64,000 nt of DNA from Fragilaria crotonensis. Lineage: Eukaryota > Bacillariophyta > Fragilariophyceae > Fragilariales > Fragilariaceae. The stretch lies in NCBI GenBank assembly GCA_022925895.1, contig JAKSYS010000087.1:1-64000 (forward strand), in the 5' to 3' direction. A program made the translations under genes and the position numbers. This document shows, in pieces, positions 41,807 through 53,930 of this stretch. Under the pieces are notes generated by a model. It was not told the origin of the DNA, ran no database searches, and was given only the letters and a program-made list of their open reading frames with translations. Each line of letters opens with the position of its first letter. Within the stretch, counting starts at the first letter, position 1.

Positions 41807-44110
41807 ATGATGGCGATGATGGAATTGAACGCTTTGTTTCACCCTTCAGTACATCGACAACGTCGTGTAATATTTTGGTCGCTTCTATTTACGTCAATCT
41901 ACGCATTTTCACCATTCCACTTTCAATCGTCTCGAAGTGATGGCATCCGCTATTCCTTCCAATCTACACCTAAACCTAGCGGTAGGAGACCCTCACTCAA
42001 TGGCCATGACGCAAGTGCCGACGACTCTGATGATGACAGTTGGCTCAACGCTCCTGATGATCTCCCTCCATCCTTTGCTAGTCGATCACAGATACCTCAA
42101 TTTATTGATGCCTTTCTCGAAAAGGAACGAGAGGCACGAGGGGAAGCTAGGCCCAGCAATAAGTACACTCATATGATTGGAATTCCCATGGCAGAATGTC
42201 ATCAACTTCAGATTGAACTCGAATCTGTCCAACGGGCAATCCTTTACCATTGTCCGTCGTTGATACATGCTTGTATTGTTCCCACCATGAGTCGCATGCC
42301 GCTCTTGTACGTTGATGCCTCGAGAGAACCAGCAGGAAGTGTCACAATGGAACTTTATCAAATGGTGCAGACTGTGGTTCGTGACCATTGTTATGTCAAA
42401 CAACCACAACCACAACTTGATCATGATGACGACAATAACAACAAGGGACAAACAGAAAGTTACGACGACGGCAGTTTCTCAGGACTGAATGCACAAGGAT
42501 ATAAACCATTGACCATGTCATTTCATAAACTTCAAATTGATGGTCAAAACAATGAAGCACTCTTTACGGTTGCCGATCGAGATTCTGGAGGGGGTCTGGC
42601 ACGACTGGAAGCCATGGTGACGGATCTGAAACTGGCTGTAGAAGCAAGAGGATGGAAATGTCAATGGCCACCATCCGATGTTCAGGGCATGCAGGAGGAG
42701 GAAGAACGAAAACAGGCGGGTGATGCATTTATTCCTCGCATTGCCTTGTTGCGACTACCACCCAATTTTGAATCGTACCTCCGTCCATTGGAGAATGATG
42801 ATGATCGCCGTACATCACAAGATGGAGGGAATGGGATTTCACCAGTATTTTGGATCAAATGGGAGAAGGATGTCATGGGAACACACGTGCGACTTCGCGA
42901 AGTTGGAATCTACCCCCGACGACCAGGGTTCACTGGTTTGGATGAACAGACATTCTACTTGCCACATGAAACTGTGAAACTGCCGGATGCCAACGAAGCC
43001 CTGTCACAGCAGGAGAAGATACATCGGGATTACAACGAACAGAGAATGAAAGAATCAGAACGCTCGTTGGAAGAGTTGGAAGCAGGGGAAGTATCGCCCG
43101 ATGGGGATTTCGCAGATCCAAGTCTTGCGAGCAATCGACAAATGCTCGAGGCTATTTTTGGAATGGATTCTGAAGCGTACAATGAAGCTCCCCCGGGTGA
43201 TGATAATGATGACGAAGACGACGATGACATGACAGTGGATTATAACAATGGGATTCAAGACAACGCTGGGGTAGATGCCAAGTTGGGGGAAGGCGAAACC
43301 TTGGCGTCATCAACGACTAACAGCGCTTCGCCGGAAAACGCAATGCAAGATCGAATTCGAAACATTGTGGAAAGCAGACCAAGTCAACAAAGTAAAATGC
43401 CTAAAGTCTCAGCCACGCTTCCACCGCTGGACCAGAACCCAGTATTTCAGGCCTATCGCGATGGGACGTTACTAAAGGGCAGTGCGGACAAGAGTTCAGA
43501 GGAATCTTCTCTCGATATCCCAGATGTTCTATCCGAAGAAGTCCTCCGTGGTTTCTGGAAAGTGGTCCGATCACCACTCCCATCGTTAGATGTGATTTCG
43601 GACGAGAGTCGGAGTGACAACTTTGTCCTTCGAGTAGACGGTACCGTCTCTGGCGGTCCTGTTCTGGACCAAGAAACCTTCAACAAGGCCAGTGGTGGTA
43701 CGTGGCGTATGCTGGAGTCCATTGATGAAACCCTGTTGCGAATTCGCCTTGTTATTCCTCCGAAAAAGGACCGCATTATGGTTTGGGAAGGTCAAATCTT
43801 CAAGGACACTGAATCAGCGTTCAACTCAGTCAGTATACTCGATGCCACTTCGTTCGGTAAGGTCATCGATGATACCAAGAAGAACGAGGAAGTCATTAAA
43901 TGTTCCGGACAGGTGAGTTGGCGCTCGAACATTCCGTATTTGTCTTAATGCACTCAAACACTGACTCCAATCTAGGCCTGGATTGAGGATGCCGTAACGA
44001 AACGAAATCGTCAAGATCTTGGGTCCTTTGTGTTGCACAAAGTGAATACTTCGAGTGATCCAAGGGACTATACCATTACCATACCCATGTCGGTTCGTAC
44101 CCAAGATTGA
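41807..44110 (+). CDS. Probable plastid protein with a degenerate 2H-phosphoesterase-like region, two exons
   Basis: Exons 41807-43912 and 43976-44110 give 746 residues; the 63-base intron is GTGAGT...TCTAG. The N-terminus has a basic head and hydrophobic segment ending SIYAFSPF, close to the ASAFAP junction of diatom plastid precursors. Residues about 120-330 have a repeated layout reminiscent of 2H phosphoesterases (MIGIPMAECHQLQIELESVQ; CPSLIHACIVPTMSRMPLLY; PLTMSFHKLQIDG; FIPRIALLRLPPNF), but the HxT catalytic pairs are not clear. After an Asp-rich linker a C-terminal domain follows (VLSEEVLRGFWKVVRSPLPS, LRVDGTVSGGPVLDQETFNK, MVWEGQIF). The location is inferred and the function is uncertain. 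Confidence 0.55.
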
Positions 44111-44761
44111 TTGTGCATCTAAAATGTGTCATTTTCTGCCTCCGGTTCACAATGTCAATGACTTGCAACAATGGTCATGAGACCTTGGGTTTCAGATTTA
44201 CCTGCCCTAGAGTATATGATCGCGTGCACATTCTGATAATGCCGCTACGAAATCATGCAGATGTCGTTACTTCAGATCCTGCACTGCGCTAGCCACAGAC
44301 AACCACGGTCAATGTAAAGTTACGATGTGCAATGATGCATTCTTGTAGATTACTTCTTCAACTTTTGCTGGTTGCAAGAGCTGATTGGTCTTTTTCATGC
44401 GATTGACATTGTGGGTAATAAGCACCTTCTTCGTTGATACATGGCCATGCATGCAGGTCATCAAGTACACCACTCTGAAGGAAGCAATACACTGAAACTC
44501 GGAACACCACACAAATTTTTTCTGAAGTCAAGGAAAACGAAATTGTGAGCGTGTTTTTCGGCTATGGGTCGTTTTTTCATGACGTCACATGACGTAATCG
44601 TTGAATACTGTAGTACCAGTACCGTTTAGCGCTGCGACTGTAGCACTCGGTTTTTCATTGAGCGTCATGCTCATCCAGTTGATGTTGCTCAACAGAATGC
44701 CAGTGACAACGTTCATTCGACGTTCGATCGATGGCATGCACAGCTTAGATATATAGATATA
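44111..44761. other. Intergenic
   Basis: About 650 bases. It includes ATGACGTCACATGACGT near 44578, a palindromic CRE/bZIP-like site about 180 bases before the UROD start; otherwise nothing recognised. Confidence 0.4.
44578..44596. promoter_or_regulatory. Possible bZIP (CRE-like) site
   Basis: ATGACGTCACATGACGT contains TGACGTCA and a second TGACGT. It lies upstream of UROD. The site is a motif match only. Confidence 0.3.
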
Positions 44762-44809
44762 ATGGTTGGAACGACACGGAATATACGGACAGGAAAACGA
44801 CAAGGAGTA

Positions 44810-46069
44810 ATGAACTTAACGCTTCTGCAAGTGTGTTGTCTGCTTTTGTTTCCCAAAGCATCAATGGCTACTGATGCACCTGGGTTAGGAAAATCATTAC
44901 AGTCGGATTCATTCACATCGACAATGCCTTCTATCTCTCAGCACAACCCCCTATTGCTTCGCGCAGCATGAGGAGAAACAGTGGAGCGGACACCAGTTTG
45001 GATGATGCGTCAAGCTGGTCGGCACATGCAAGAATATCGTGATTTGTGCTCACAATATCCAACCTTTCGTCAACGATCGGAACGTGCCAATGTCGCTGCC
45101 GAGATTTCTCTTCAACCCTGGCGAGCCTACAAAGTTGATGGTGTCATTTTGTTTTCAGATATATTAACGCCTCTTCCAGCGATGGGTGTTGACTTTCAAG
45201 TCAGCGATGACGGCAAGATTGACATTTCACCAATTCGAACTCGAGAGGGTTTTCAAATCCTGCAAGACCATGATTTCAGTCCTCATGCTTCCCTACCATT
45301 CATAGCCGAGGCGCTAGTATCTCTCCGATCAACATTGAAAGATACGGATACAGCTCTCCTTGGATTCATAGGCATGCCCTTCACCATTGTGACATATTTG
45401 ATCGAAGGTCGGACGGGAACAATTGACGATTTTGCAGCCACTCGTGCCATGTTGAAGGATAACCCAACGCTAGTGGAAGACATGTTGGACCTGCTCGCGG
45501 ATCGTCTCGCGGACTACGCAGTCTATCAAGTAGAATCGGGTGCACAATTGATTCAGCTCTTCGATTCCTGGGCAGGTTGGTTGCCTCCTGATTTGTATGA
45601 TCGTTGGGCCCAACCCTATCAAACCAAGATCGTCACGCTTCTTCGACAGCGCATTCCTCATGTGCCACTGATTCTGTACATGGCACCATTATCGCAATCG
45701 CGTCACGGGGCCTATTTAGAACGAATGGCAGCCACTGGAGTGCATGTTGTAAGTGTCGACCACACGATCCCAATCCGTGAGGCGCGACTCCGCCTTGATG
45801 CCGCCGGGTATGTCAACACTTGCCTGCAAGGGAATTTGGATCCAGAAATACTGTGCCACGGACCAACAGAACGCATTGTGGAAGAAACGTACAAATTGTT
45901 GTTGGAAAGCACGTCGGCGAGCAATAATGACTCTGAGGAAAACACAAGGCCAGTAGATGCTACCCGACTTCACATTATGAATTTGGGCCATGGTATTCTG
46001 AAAGACACTCCAGAGAGACACGCAGCAGTGTTCGTCGACGCTGTTCGAAATCGCGGCAAGATGGGTTGA
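44810..46069 (+). pseudogene. UROD: Uroporphyrinogen decarboxylase with an in-frame TGA
   Basis: From the ATG at 44810 (or 44762 in the same frame) the product starts with a secretory-type signal (MNLTLLQVCCLLLFPKAS). It then reaches the family opening LLRAA, TGA at 44969-44971, then GETVERTPVWMMRQAGRHMQ in the same frame. Relatives have Arg at the stop position, so a CGA to TGA change explains it. Everything after is intact: DGVILFSDILTPL, LLGFIGMPFTIVTYLIEG, LIQLFDSWAGWL, LHIMNLGHGILKDTP. UROD turns uroporphyrinogen III into coproporphyrinogen III for haem and chlorophyll. Diatoms keep several UROD genes, so this could be a freshly inactivated paralogue. A stop read-through or sequence error is also possible. 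No intron removes the TGA without deleting conserved residues. Confidence 0.85.
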
Positions 46070-46578
46070 CTTGATTGTCCATCGTGACTGGGACGGCGAT
46101 CCATCATTTGCAGTGGGTTTTTCCACCCGTTGGAGAATTTAACCTGACGAAATCATTGTTGGAACACTCCGTGCCCAGGCTGTGCCTTTGCTTGCGCGAC
46201 CATAAGCTAACTCTGTAGATCGTATCCCGTGCGGCGACACACCGTCGCTTTGCAAATGGGTCGCACGCAGAGGTTAAAAAATTATCTTTGTGACAGTGAT
46301 AGCTCGATTTATTGAATCAAGTGATATGATGTACAAACATAGACATGGCTATACTACCGAAATGGTTGCGTGGTAGTAAATCAGCAGGTCGGTAACAAAA
46401 AGGAACGAGTCTTGATTTTGGGTATATATGACGGCGTTGACTATCTCAGAGTTTCGTCAAAACTCGAATTCTGAGCTCGCAAACGCGTGACTGGCTTGAA
46501 ACATCAACGTAACACTCGACTTTGGCACTTCGTCGCAGTTTACCTTTCATTGAAAAGGCGCTTCGCAATGCCGCCCCA
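46070..46578. other. Intergenic between convergent genes
   Basis: No gene recognised between the UROD stop and the Cu-ATPase stop. Confidence 0.4.
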
Positions 46579-49500
46579 TCAACAAACATCGTTGGACCCA
46601 TCGCGAGGAAGCAATGGCGCTGCCAAGTCATCATCTGTCGTAAGCACGTGCCCATTCGATTCAGGAGGGGTCGAAACCCCCATGTCAATATCAGCCCTCA
46701 CTTGCGTATTGGATACAGGCGTCGTCGCGTTGTTCCGTCTACGCAAGCATCGTTGAAACATCCCTGGCTCACCCTCCAACTTGGGCGGTCTATATAGTCG
46801 AAGTGCCAACGAACTCGCCACCACACTAAGAGAACTCAATGCCATGGCCACTGCAGCCAGTGTTGGTGGGAGCCTCACTTGCAACACCGGATAAAAGACT
46901 CCCGCAGCAACGGGTATTCCCAAGCAGTTGTAGATCAACGAAAAGACGAGGTTGAGCTGAATGCGTCGAAAAAGAACGCGACTCAAATGGAGAGCCGTCA
47001 CAACCTCCTGGACGTGTCCCTCCCTAACCAGGACCATATCCGCGGCTTCAATGGCAATCTCCGCACCTGTTGCAAGACTGATCCCGACATTGGCTTGGGT
47101 CATGGCGGCGCTGTCATTGATGCCGTCACCGACCATACACACCATCTTTCCGTCACGCTGCAGCTTCTTGACTTGAAGCACCTTGGCAACAGGAAGTGCT
47201 TCGGAAATGACACGGTCGAGTGAAAGACCTAACTGGTTGGCGATTGCTGTGGCTGTGCGTGCGTTGTCGCCTGTCACCATCCATACTTCAATGCCCATCA
47301 TATCTTGAAGGTAACGCAAAGTTGAAGCGGCGTCGGCCTTGAGCTCGTCGGCGATCCCCATCACCACCTTAACTTCGTTGTCAACGGATGCTAAAATCGC
47401 AGTCTTGCCCGCTTCCTCCAAGAGTTGCATATTCGATTCCACCTCCGGTGATATTTCTGCCATTTCCTTGATATAAGGACGATTGCCAATTGCGACCGTG
47501 CGACCATCGATAACTCCCTTGGCGCCTCTCCCTGTTTTGGCAACGAAATCGACTGGACATCTCAGCGGCTTGTCGTCCAAAAGGTCGTCATCCAATTGAT
47601 CGAGAGCATACGCCACAACAGCCACGGCCAAGGGATGTTCTGCATTTCGTTCCAACGAAGCAAATAGCCACAGCAAGTCTTCTCGCTTCATCATGACTCC
47701 CCCATTCACCATGATAAAGTCAGATATAGTTGGGCGATTTATTGTCAATGTACCAGTCTTGTCAAAAACAACGGCATTCACTTTAGACGCCATTTCCAAC
47801 GTTTCTCCACCCTTCATGAGGACTCCAAACTTTGCTGCTACACCAGTGCCCACCTGTGATGGAAGAAAGAAGTTGGAGGACAATGTGAGTGATACTCATT
47901 TTCCAGAATAGACAAGGTCACGAAGCACCGGGTACTCACCATGACAGCCGTTGGTGTTGCCAAGCCCAAGGCACAAGGGCATGAAATAACCAAACATGCA
48001 ATGGCAAACATGAGAGAAAAGGTTACGTCTCCCTCATCCTGATACCATTCGGGGGGTACAACACCAGTTTTGCATAGAATGAACCACACCACAAAGGTCA
48101 AGACTGCCAAGGTGCATACCGTGGGAACAAATATAGACGAAATGGTATCTGCCAAGTCTTGAATGGGCACTTGACGGGTTTGAGCATCTTGTACTAACTG
48201 AACAATCTGGGCGAGTGCAGTGTTGGCTCCGACGCCCGTGACGACGACGAGCGCACCATCCGATTCCGTGCAGACGGTTCCTCCAAGGACGAGACTCCCG
48301 GGTGTTTTCAAAATGGGCATACTCTCTCCAGTCATCATACTTTCATCGACCGTCATGTATCCCATCGACACAACCCCATCCGCCGGTAACGACGCACCTC
48401 GTCGTATCCTGACCGTATCGCCCGGATGGATTTGCTCCACTGGCACTGTTTCTTCCGTCCCGTCGGGCATGACTAGGATTGCAATCTTGCTCTGCAACTT
48501 CATGAGCTGTGTGAGAGCTTCTGATGTTCGTCGGACGGCGAGGGAATTCATCCATTTCCCCAAGAGTACGAAACTGATGAGGACCGCCGATGTTTCAAAG
48601 GCGTGTGCTTCTTGCCCCTTCCATGTTTGAATCCAGGCATACACGTACGACGCAGTCGTACCGACTGCGACCAATACGTCCATACCTAATTGTCCTGAAA
48701 CAATGTTATTGTAGCTCGTCTTGTAGAACGTCCATCCCGATCCGAATTGCACCAGTGTACCAAGGGCTGCCAAGATTAATGATTCTTGTAAAAAGACGTG
48801 ACCACGAATCGTGGCGGTCGAGTGCAACCACGGGATATGAAAGTGGGGGAGTATCATGGTCATGATTGAAATTGGTAAGGTTCCGACGAGCGAAAGGAGG
48901 AAGGATTGCTTCTTGCGCACGACATCGGCTTGTTGAGAATCTTGCATCTGTTGAATTTTGGACGACGCTTCGGTTGGGAGAATTTCATGTGCTGTGTAAC
49001 CTACGGATTCAACTGCATCATTGAGTTGTTCGTATGTTATGGTGGAACTCGGTGTGAGGACAACGGTAGCCATGTTGGTCGCCAACGAGACATCGACCTT
49101 TTGAACACCAGGTAATTGCTGAAGGGTATGTGTGATGGCTTTGCTGCACATGGAACACGTCATTCCTCCAATGGCAAGCTCGATTGATCTAGTTGTACTT
49201 GGTGATGGATTAGACGGCAGTGGAGCCAGTGGGTCGTACGAAGGTTCCGAGGTCGATTGAAGCAAGGACAAGGACTCGGGATCTTCTGTATCATTGCGGG
49301 ACGAGATCAATGGAGAAACTGCGGCAGCCTTTTTTGCATTTCGACTGCACGACTTGGGTGACACATTGTCAAGTCTAACCACCTTGACCAAGGTCGTGTC
49401 GAGGCCAACGTCGAGTAAGGCTTCGGTCAACTCTTGGGCTTCCTCTTCCGAATTAACAATCAAGGATGCAGATTTGGATGCAAAATTAATGGCCGCTTGA

Positions 49501-49781
49501 TCTCCAAGAACATTCTGAGTGACACGGACACATGATTGACAATGCATATCAATCTTCCACTCAGCCTTGTAGAGGGAAAGGGAAAAGTTGATACTGTTGA
49601 GCAACGCAGAGGCTTGACATTGGCACAGTGTTTCGCTGCACCGGCAATCAGGACCACAACCGCAATCGGTGCAGGATTCGCAAAACTGGCAAGCGGAGGA
49701 AGGCTTTGCAGGGGAAAGTGATGACAAAGGCATGGTAGCAATAGATGATAAGAAGTACCCCAGTACTCCAGGAATAGGCAT
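46579..49781 (-). CDS. Cu+-transporting P1B-type ATPase with Cys-rich N-terminus, two exons
   Basis: Exons 49781-47940 and 47853-46579 give about 1038 residues; the 86-base intron is GTGAGT...CACAG in phase 0 inside TPTAVM-VGTG. An ATG at 49733 is an alternative start. Order of parts: a Cys cluster CQFCESCTDCGCGPDCRCSE, a first HMA-like domain with MHCQSC, a second with GMTCSMC, membrane helices, the TGES actuator loop, the transport helix CPC motif (ISCPCALGLATPTAVM), the phosphorylation site DKTGTLT, HP in NAEHPLAVA, the nucleotide motifs TGDNART and GDGINDSAAM, and last helices with YN and MALSSLSVV typical of P1B-1 pumps. It exports or compartmentalises copper, in Golgi, vacuole or plastid membranes. 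The metallothionein-like cluster is unusual. Confidence 0.93.
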
Positions 49782-50306
49782 ACGTATCAGAGAACTATCG
49801 TACGTTGCAGTGGCATCAACAAGACGACCACGAATTGATTTGTGTTCCCCGAAGAGTCTTCCCAACAACCTTACTTCTCCGCTGTTCTCAAGTGCGCCCA
49901 AGGCGGAATCTATCTGCGCGTTTTTACTGGGTCTATTCCCTCCTCGACTATAGCTCGTCTGTTGACTGTTGACACTACGGTCACGTACTACTGGTTACAC
50001 CTACTAGCGGTACCGGCATCAGAGCTCGGAGGTCCCGTACTGAATTCTACAGTAAATACCGTAGTAGACTGTAATGTACAATCTGAAGGCCAGTACTGTC
50101 TTGCAAGTACGCATGGTACATCGGTCAATTACTTGTACAGTACATCTTGACGCCAACGAAGAAATTGATGGTCACGTTTGTTGAGATGTTCCAGATCTCT
50201 GCAACAGTACTTACACTTCCGGTGCGCAGTACCACGGTAAATCTACCAGCTAGTAGTTTGACAACACTATAAACCCTTGTTTGTTTTCCCTTCTGCAATG
50301 TTGTGA
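49782..50306. other. Intergenic upstream of the Cu-ATPase
   Basis: The Cu-ATPase frame is open upstream to about 49901 without another ATG. Otherwise there is no feature up to the next gene's stop. Confidence 0.4.
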
Positions 50307-50660
50307 CTACTTTAGATTACTCCTATCAATCCTCCCAGACCTCTTGGTCTTACCAAATTGATCTTGCTTCTTGGAAGTAACCTTCTTAGCCTTGTTCTTC
50401 ACTTCAATCCATGCATCTTCATTAATTATATTTCTCGCACCGTTGATTCCTTTCCTTTCGATCGTACCAGTTAATCTTGCATGTTGGACCTCATCCGTAG
50501 GAATTCGTATTCCATTTACGAATCCCGAATAAATATTCTTGAACGAATCTTCCAGATTTCGCACGACTGTCGGTCGTGCGTACTGCACTGTCATAGCAGT
50601 CCCGTTTCCACTGCTACTGTCGCTTGTCAGTAAACGCTTATCCTCGACACACGTTGACAT
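50307..50660 (-). CDS. Small basic hypothetical protein
   Basis: A 117-residue single-exon frame from the ATG at 50660, no family recognised. It is hydrophilic, with NLEDSFKNIYSGFVNGIRIP and a C-terminal half rich in Lys (KNKAKKVTSKKQDQFGKTKR) that could be an RNA-binding or nuclear signal. It is head-to-head with ALG5, with only 15 bases between the two ATGs, so the 5' UTRs must overlap or the promoter be shared. Composition is protein-like, but reality depends on transcription evidence. Confidence 0.5.
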   Translation of the reverse strand: MSTCVEDKRLLTSDSSSGNGTAMTVQYARPTVVRNLEDSFKNIYSGFVNGIRIPTDEVQHARLTGTIERKGINGARNIINEDAWIEVKNKAKKVTSKKQDQFGKTKRSGRIDRSNLK

Positions 50661-50675
50661 GACAGATATCTCGAA

Positions 50676-51855
50676 ATGACCATGGCACTTAACGTTGCCT
50701 TTTCGTCAACTGGCGTTCTGCTCCTTCTTCTCTTTGTAATCCTCGTCTCGGGAGTTGTTTATGTATTCTATCCTGCACTGTCAATAGCCAAAAGTCCCTC
50801 CCAAGCGACCGAAAAAGTAGTATCGCACAAATCCAAGAATGGTGCGTGAGGCGGAAGGAAATGCGATTGTGAACTCTGCTTTGAGCTTGATGTTACTTGA
50901 CTGCTACTACGTCAATGTCATGTTTGTTCTTGTATCTTTCTCTCTCACACACACACTCACACCCAAATCACCTCTTGCAGCAAACAGTGACATCCTTCTG
51001 TCCATAGTTATTCCTGCCTATAATGAAGAGGATCGGTTGCCCATCATGTTGGATGCAGCGCTTGCCTCCATCAGAAAACATCGAACAAGGATTGTCAAGC
51101 AGATTCAGGATCGTTCTAATTCTCCCTCTAGCACAACAGCAATCGAATGGATTGTGGTCAGTGATGGATCGACGGATGGTACCTCTCAAGTTGTAGAAAA
51201 ATACGGACAAGCTGCTTCCCAAAAGCAACAACAAGAGAATAGCAAAACTACAAATGACGACGTTTGGAAACTATTGACATTAAATACCAATTCGGGAAAG
51301 GGAGCGGCTGTCAAGGCTGGAATGTTGGCGGCTCGAGGGAAAATGCAACTCATGGTTGATGCCGACGGTGCAACGGATTTTGATGCCCTCCTTACGCTTC
51401 TCGAGGTTGGTGGGTCATCCGACGTTGTATTTGGCAGTCGAGCTCATTTGGCCAACAATAACAATGCGCAGCAAAAGAGAACTCTCCTCCGGACAATCTT
51501 GATGCATTCGTTTCATATTTGTGTTCGATTTTTGGTCGGATCCAACATTCAAGACACACAATGTGGGTTTAAACTCTTTCACAAAAAGGCTGCCCACGAC
51601 CTCTTTCACAACCTTCATCTACAACGGTGGGCCTTTGATATTGAATTGGTCGTCTTGGCATCTCGATTAAAAATCACAATCGCAGAGGTGGGTGTCCCAT
51701 GGCACGAAGTGGAAGGGAGCAAATTGGATTCATCCAAATTACAATTGGCAATTGTGGCTGTCGGGATGTTGCGAGACATGTTGTGTGTTCGTCTCTGCTA
51801 CATGTTGGGTATTTGGAGCATTCATGAGGCTACAGCGAATAAGAAAGAACAATGA
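50676..51855 (+). CDS. ALG5: Dolichyl-phosphate beta-glucosyltransferase, two exons
   Basis: Exons 50676-50841 and 50981-51855 (intron 139 bases, GTGCGT...TTGCAG) give 346 residues. Exon 1 encodes an N-terminal membrane anchor (GVLLLLLFVILVSGVVYVFY). Exon 2 holds a GT-A family 2 domain: LSIVIPAYNEEDRLPIML, IVVSDGSTDGT, NSGKGAAVKAGMLAARG, the metal-binding MVDADGATDF, DVVFGSRAHL, DTQCGFKLFHKKAA and RWAFDIEL. These match ALG5, which moves glucose from UDP-glucose to dolichyl phosphate on the ER membrane, supplying the N-glycan donor pathway. A C-terminal hydrophobic stretch is present. A reading frame through the intron exists but lacks the anchor. Confidence 0.93.
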
Positions 51856-52038
51856 TACTGTGATCAAGGTTGCTGGCGAACGCCGACGACAACGAACCCT
51901 TGCACTTGCTCCCAATCCAGACATTTTCCTTTGTGGACCAGACTTGTGTTGCTAGTGTAACTGAACGAGCTGTCGAACAGCGATTGGCACACAACTTCAG
52001 TCTTTCAAAGTATTCCTTACAGTGTAATTGGGGTCATT

Positions 52039-53930
52039 TTATTCCGCTACATCACCCCTGCTTGACAGCGACGGTCGCAGGAACATGTAAGCGGCCAACC
52101 CGAAAAATGGTACATACTTTGCCGTACCTCGCAGAATTGCAAGGTCGCCGTCGGCCACCCCCCGTCGCTTGAGGTCATCATCCACCAACCATCCTTGAAA
52201 TACTGCAAAGATCGCTAGGTCTACCAGGAAACTAGATCCAACTCGATCGATGCTCATTAGCTGCCAGAAACTTGCCATGCGTTCATCCAAACCCCCGAAA
52301 TCAACGGCGCGTGCAAAGACGCCCCACGCGATGGCTCCAGCTCCGACGCTACCAAGGAACGGTCCCAAGAATCTATTTTCAGCAATCTTGGTGGGAAGGT
52401 CCAAATCTTCCATGTAAACTACTTGATTGGTGGTGCTGATGGAGTCATCTGGTTCCGACGTTCTCAGCGTCAGGTAGGGCAATAAGAATGCCGACGTTAA
52501 GAATTGCATACCCGCCACGGCTGGAAGGATAGGAAAGATGTTGGGCTTCTCGCGGCGATCATCGCTCAAGAATCCCGCAAAAAGGGCAGCCCATGATAAA
52601 AGCAGATTAAATACTCCCTCCAAAACTGGATGCACGACCGGGGAGAATGGCAGATTCAAGAGAGGGCTGACCAAGAAGAAATTGAGACTCAGGTCACGAA
52701 CCTCCTCCCACGTTCGTTGTTCTAGCTGCAGAGCATTCGCCCCGGGAAGGATTCCATCAGAAAGAAAGACAATGTACATGTACGCTGCCCATACACCAAG
52801 GGGGAGCAGTCGAAGTGGTTCATTGATGAGTTTCTCTTTCAGCGTGGTCGCGAATACTTTCACTCCTCCCAGTTTGAACACCGCTGGTTCCACGATATCA
52901 ACCCCCGACTTGACAAGACCAGACGTCTTGTCAATTGCGTAGAACGAACATCCACGAGTGAACGGCATCTGCTCGCCGTTGTTCTCCACGTGCCATCGAA
53001 CGCCAAGTCGGTCTCCCCCATCTGCAACGTCGTCGATCACAAAGGAGAAAGTGGATGGTAAAGAGTCGGCGCACAGGTCAAGATGTTTCTTCAATTCAAC
53101 CTTTCCATTCAGCGGATTCGGAAAAACTGTATCGTCATATTGGCAATCGTCCGCAAAGACTGCACTTGCAGCGTTTGTGTCACGTCGATTCCATGCTTCA
53201 AAGTAGCGTTCTGCGGCATTGCGTTGGGGAAGTGGTTGTAACATTTGGGCAAGCTTGACCAAAATTCCATTGTTTTCTGATACATCGGCTGTCGTATATG
53301 CCTCGCTCTTGGTCGTTTCCTCGCCTTTGGCAAAGAGCTTGCTGACAAACGCAAGGACTGCAAGACTCGCCGCGCCTGTTTTGGATGACGGCTCGACGGA
53401 GTCGAAAATTGACGTGATCAACCCGCTTTGTGGATCCAAGGTGAAGAATGCGCAGTGTCTAGAATTTGGTTGTACGCTGCCGTCTTGTTCAACGTGATAC
53501 AGGACCGCACCTTTGCTCTTATCCTTTGCAACCGCAGTGTCATCCACAACAAAGTTAGCTTGCGTTGCAGCTCCGGCAAGAATTCGAAAGTGCCGGTCGA
53601 CGGCTTCCTTGCCAAAAATGGTCTTGGAAAGGTCGCATCCTCGTAGACACAGTCGTCAGCCAATTGATCCACCAAGGAGTCCAGGTCGCGATTGTTCCAT
53701 GCTTGGAAAAACAGCTCGATTGCACTTGGTGGACTCTTGCTAAATACTTGTTGAGTTTCGTCTAGCAGAGTCCGTACTTGATTGGCACGAGGCCGTGACA
53801 GCACGGCAGACAATTGAACGCCATTACGAAGAGTAGCTTGACTCGTCAATGAATTCCTGCGTTGTGGAACAGAGAGACCTTTTGCCGTTGCGAGGAACAC
53901 GAAGAATAGGAAGGTATAGATGGCAGGCAT
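52039..53930 (-). CDS. Two SnoaL/NTF2-like domains fused to a multi-pass membrane domain; one frame break
   Basis: The ATG at 53930 starts a signal peptide (MPAIYTFLFFVFLATAKGLS). A first SnoaL-like domain follows (AIELFFQAWNNRDLDSLVDQ, DDCVYEDATFP). At a run of five T on the minus strand (bases 53614-53618) the frame shifts by one: the expected continuation PFFGKEAVDRHFRILAGAAT lies in the next frame, which then runs unbroken to 52039. It encodes the end of domain 1, a second SnoaL-like domain (AAERYFEAWNRRDTNAASAV, DDCQYDDTVFP) and about six hydrophobic helices. The tandem domains are clearly internal duplicates. Function is unknown; the signal and membrane part hint at plastid or endomembrane. 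The break most likely is a lost T in a homopolymer. Confidence 0.7.

Noticed and set aside
44884-44979. An intron that would remove the UROD TGA (GTTAGG...AAACAG).
   Set aside because: It would also delete the conserved LLRAA..GET segment and leaves a weak donor, so I do not accept it.
50839-50980. ALG5 start at 50839, giving a 338-residue frame.
   Set aside because: This reads through an intron; the ATG at 50676 with splice GTGCGT...TTGCAG supplies the membrane anchor expected for ALG5.
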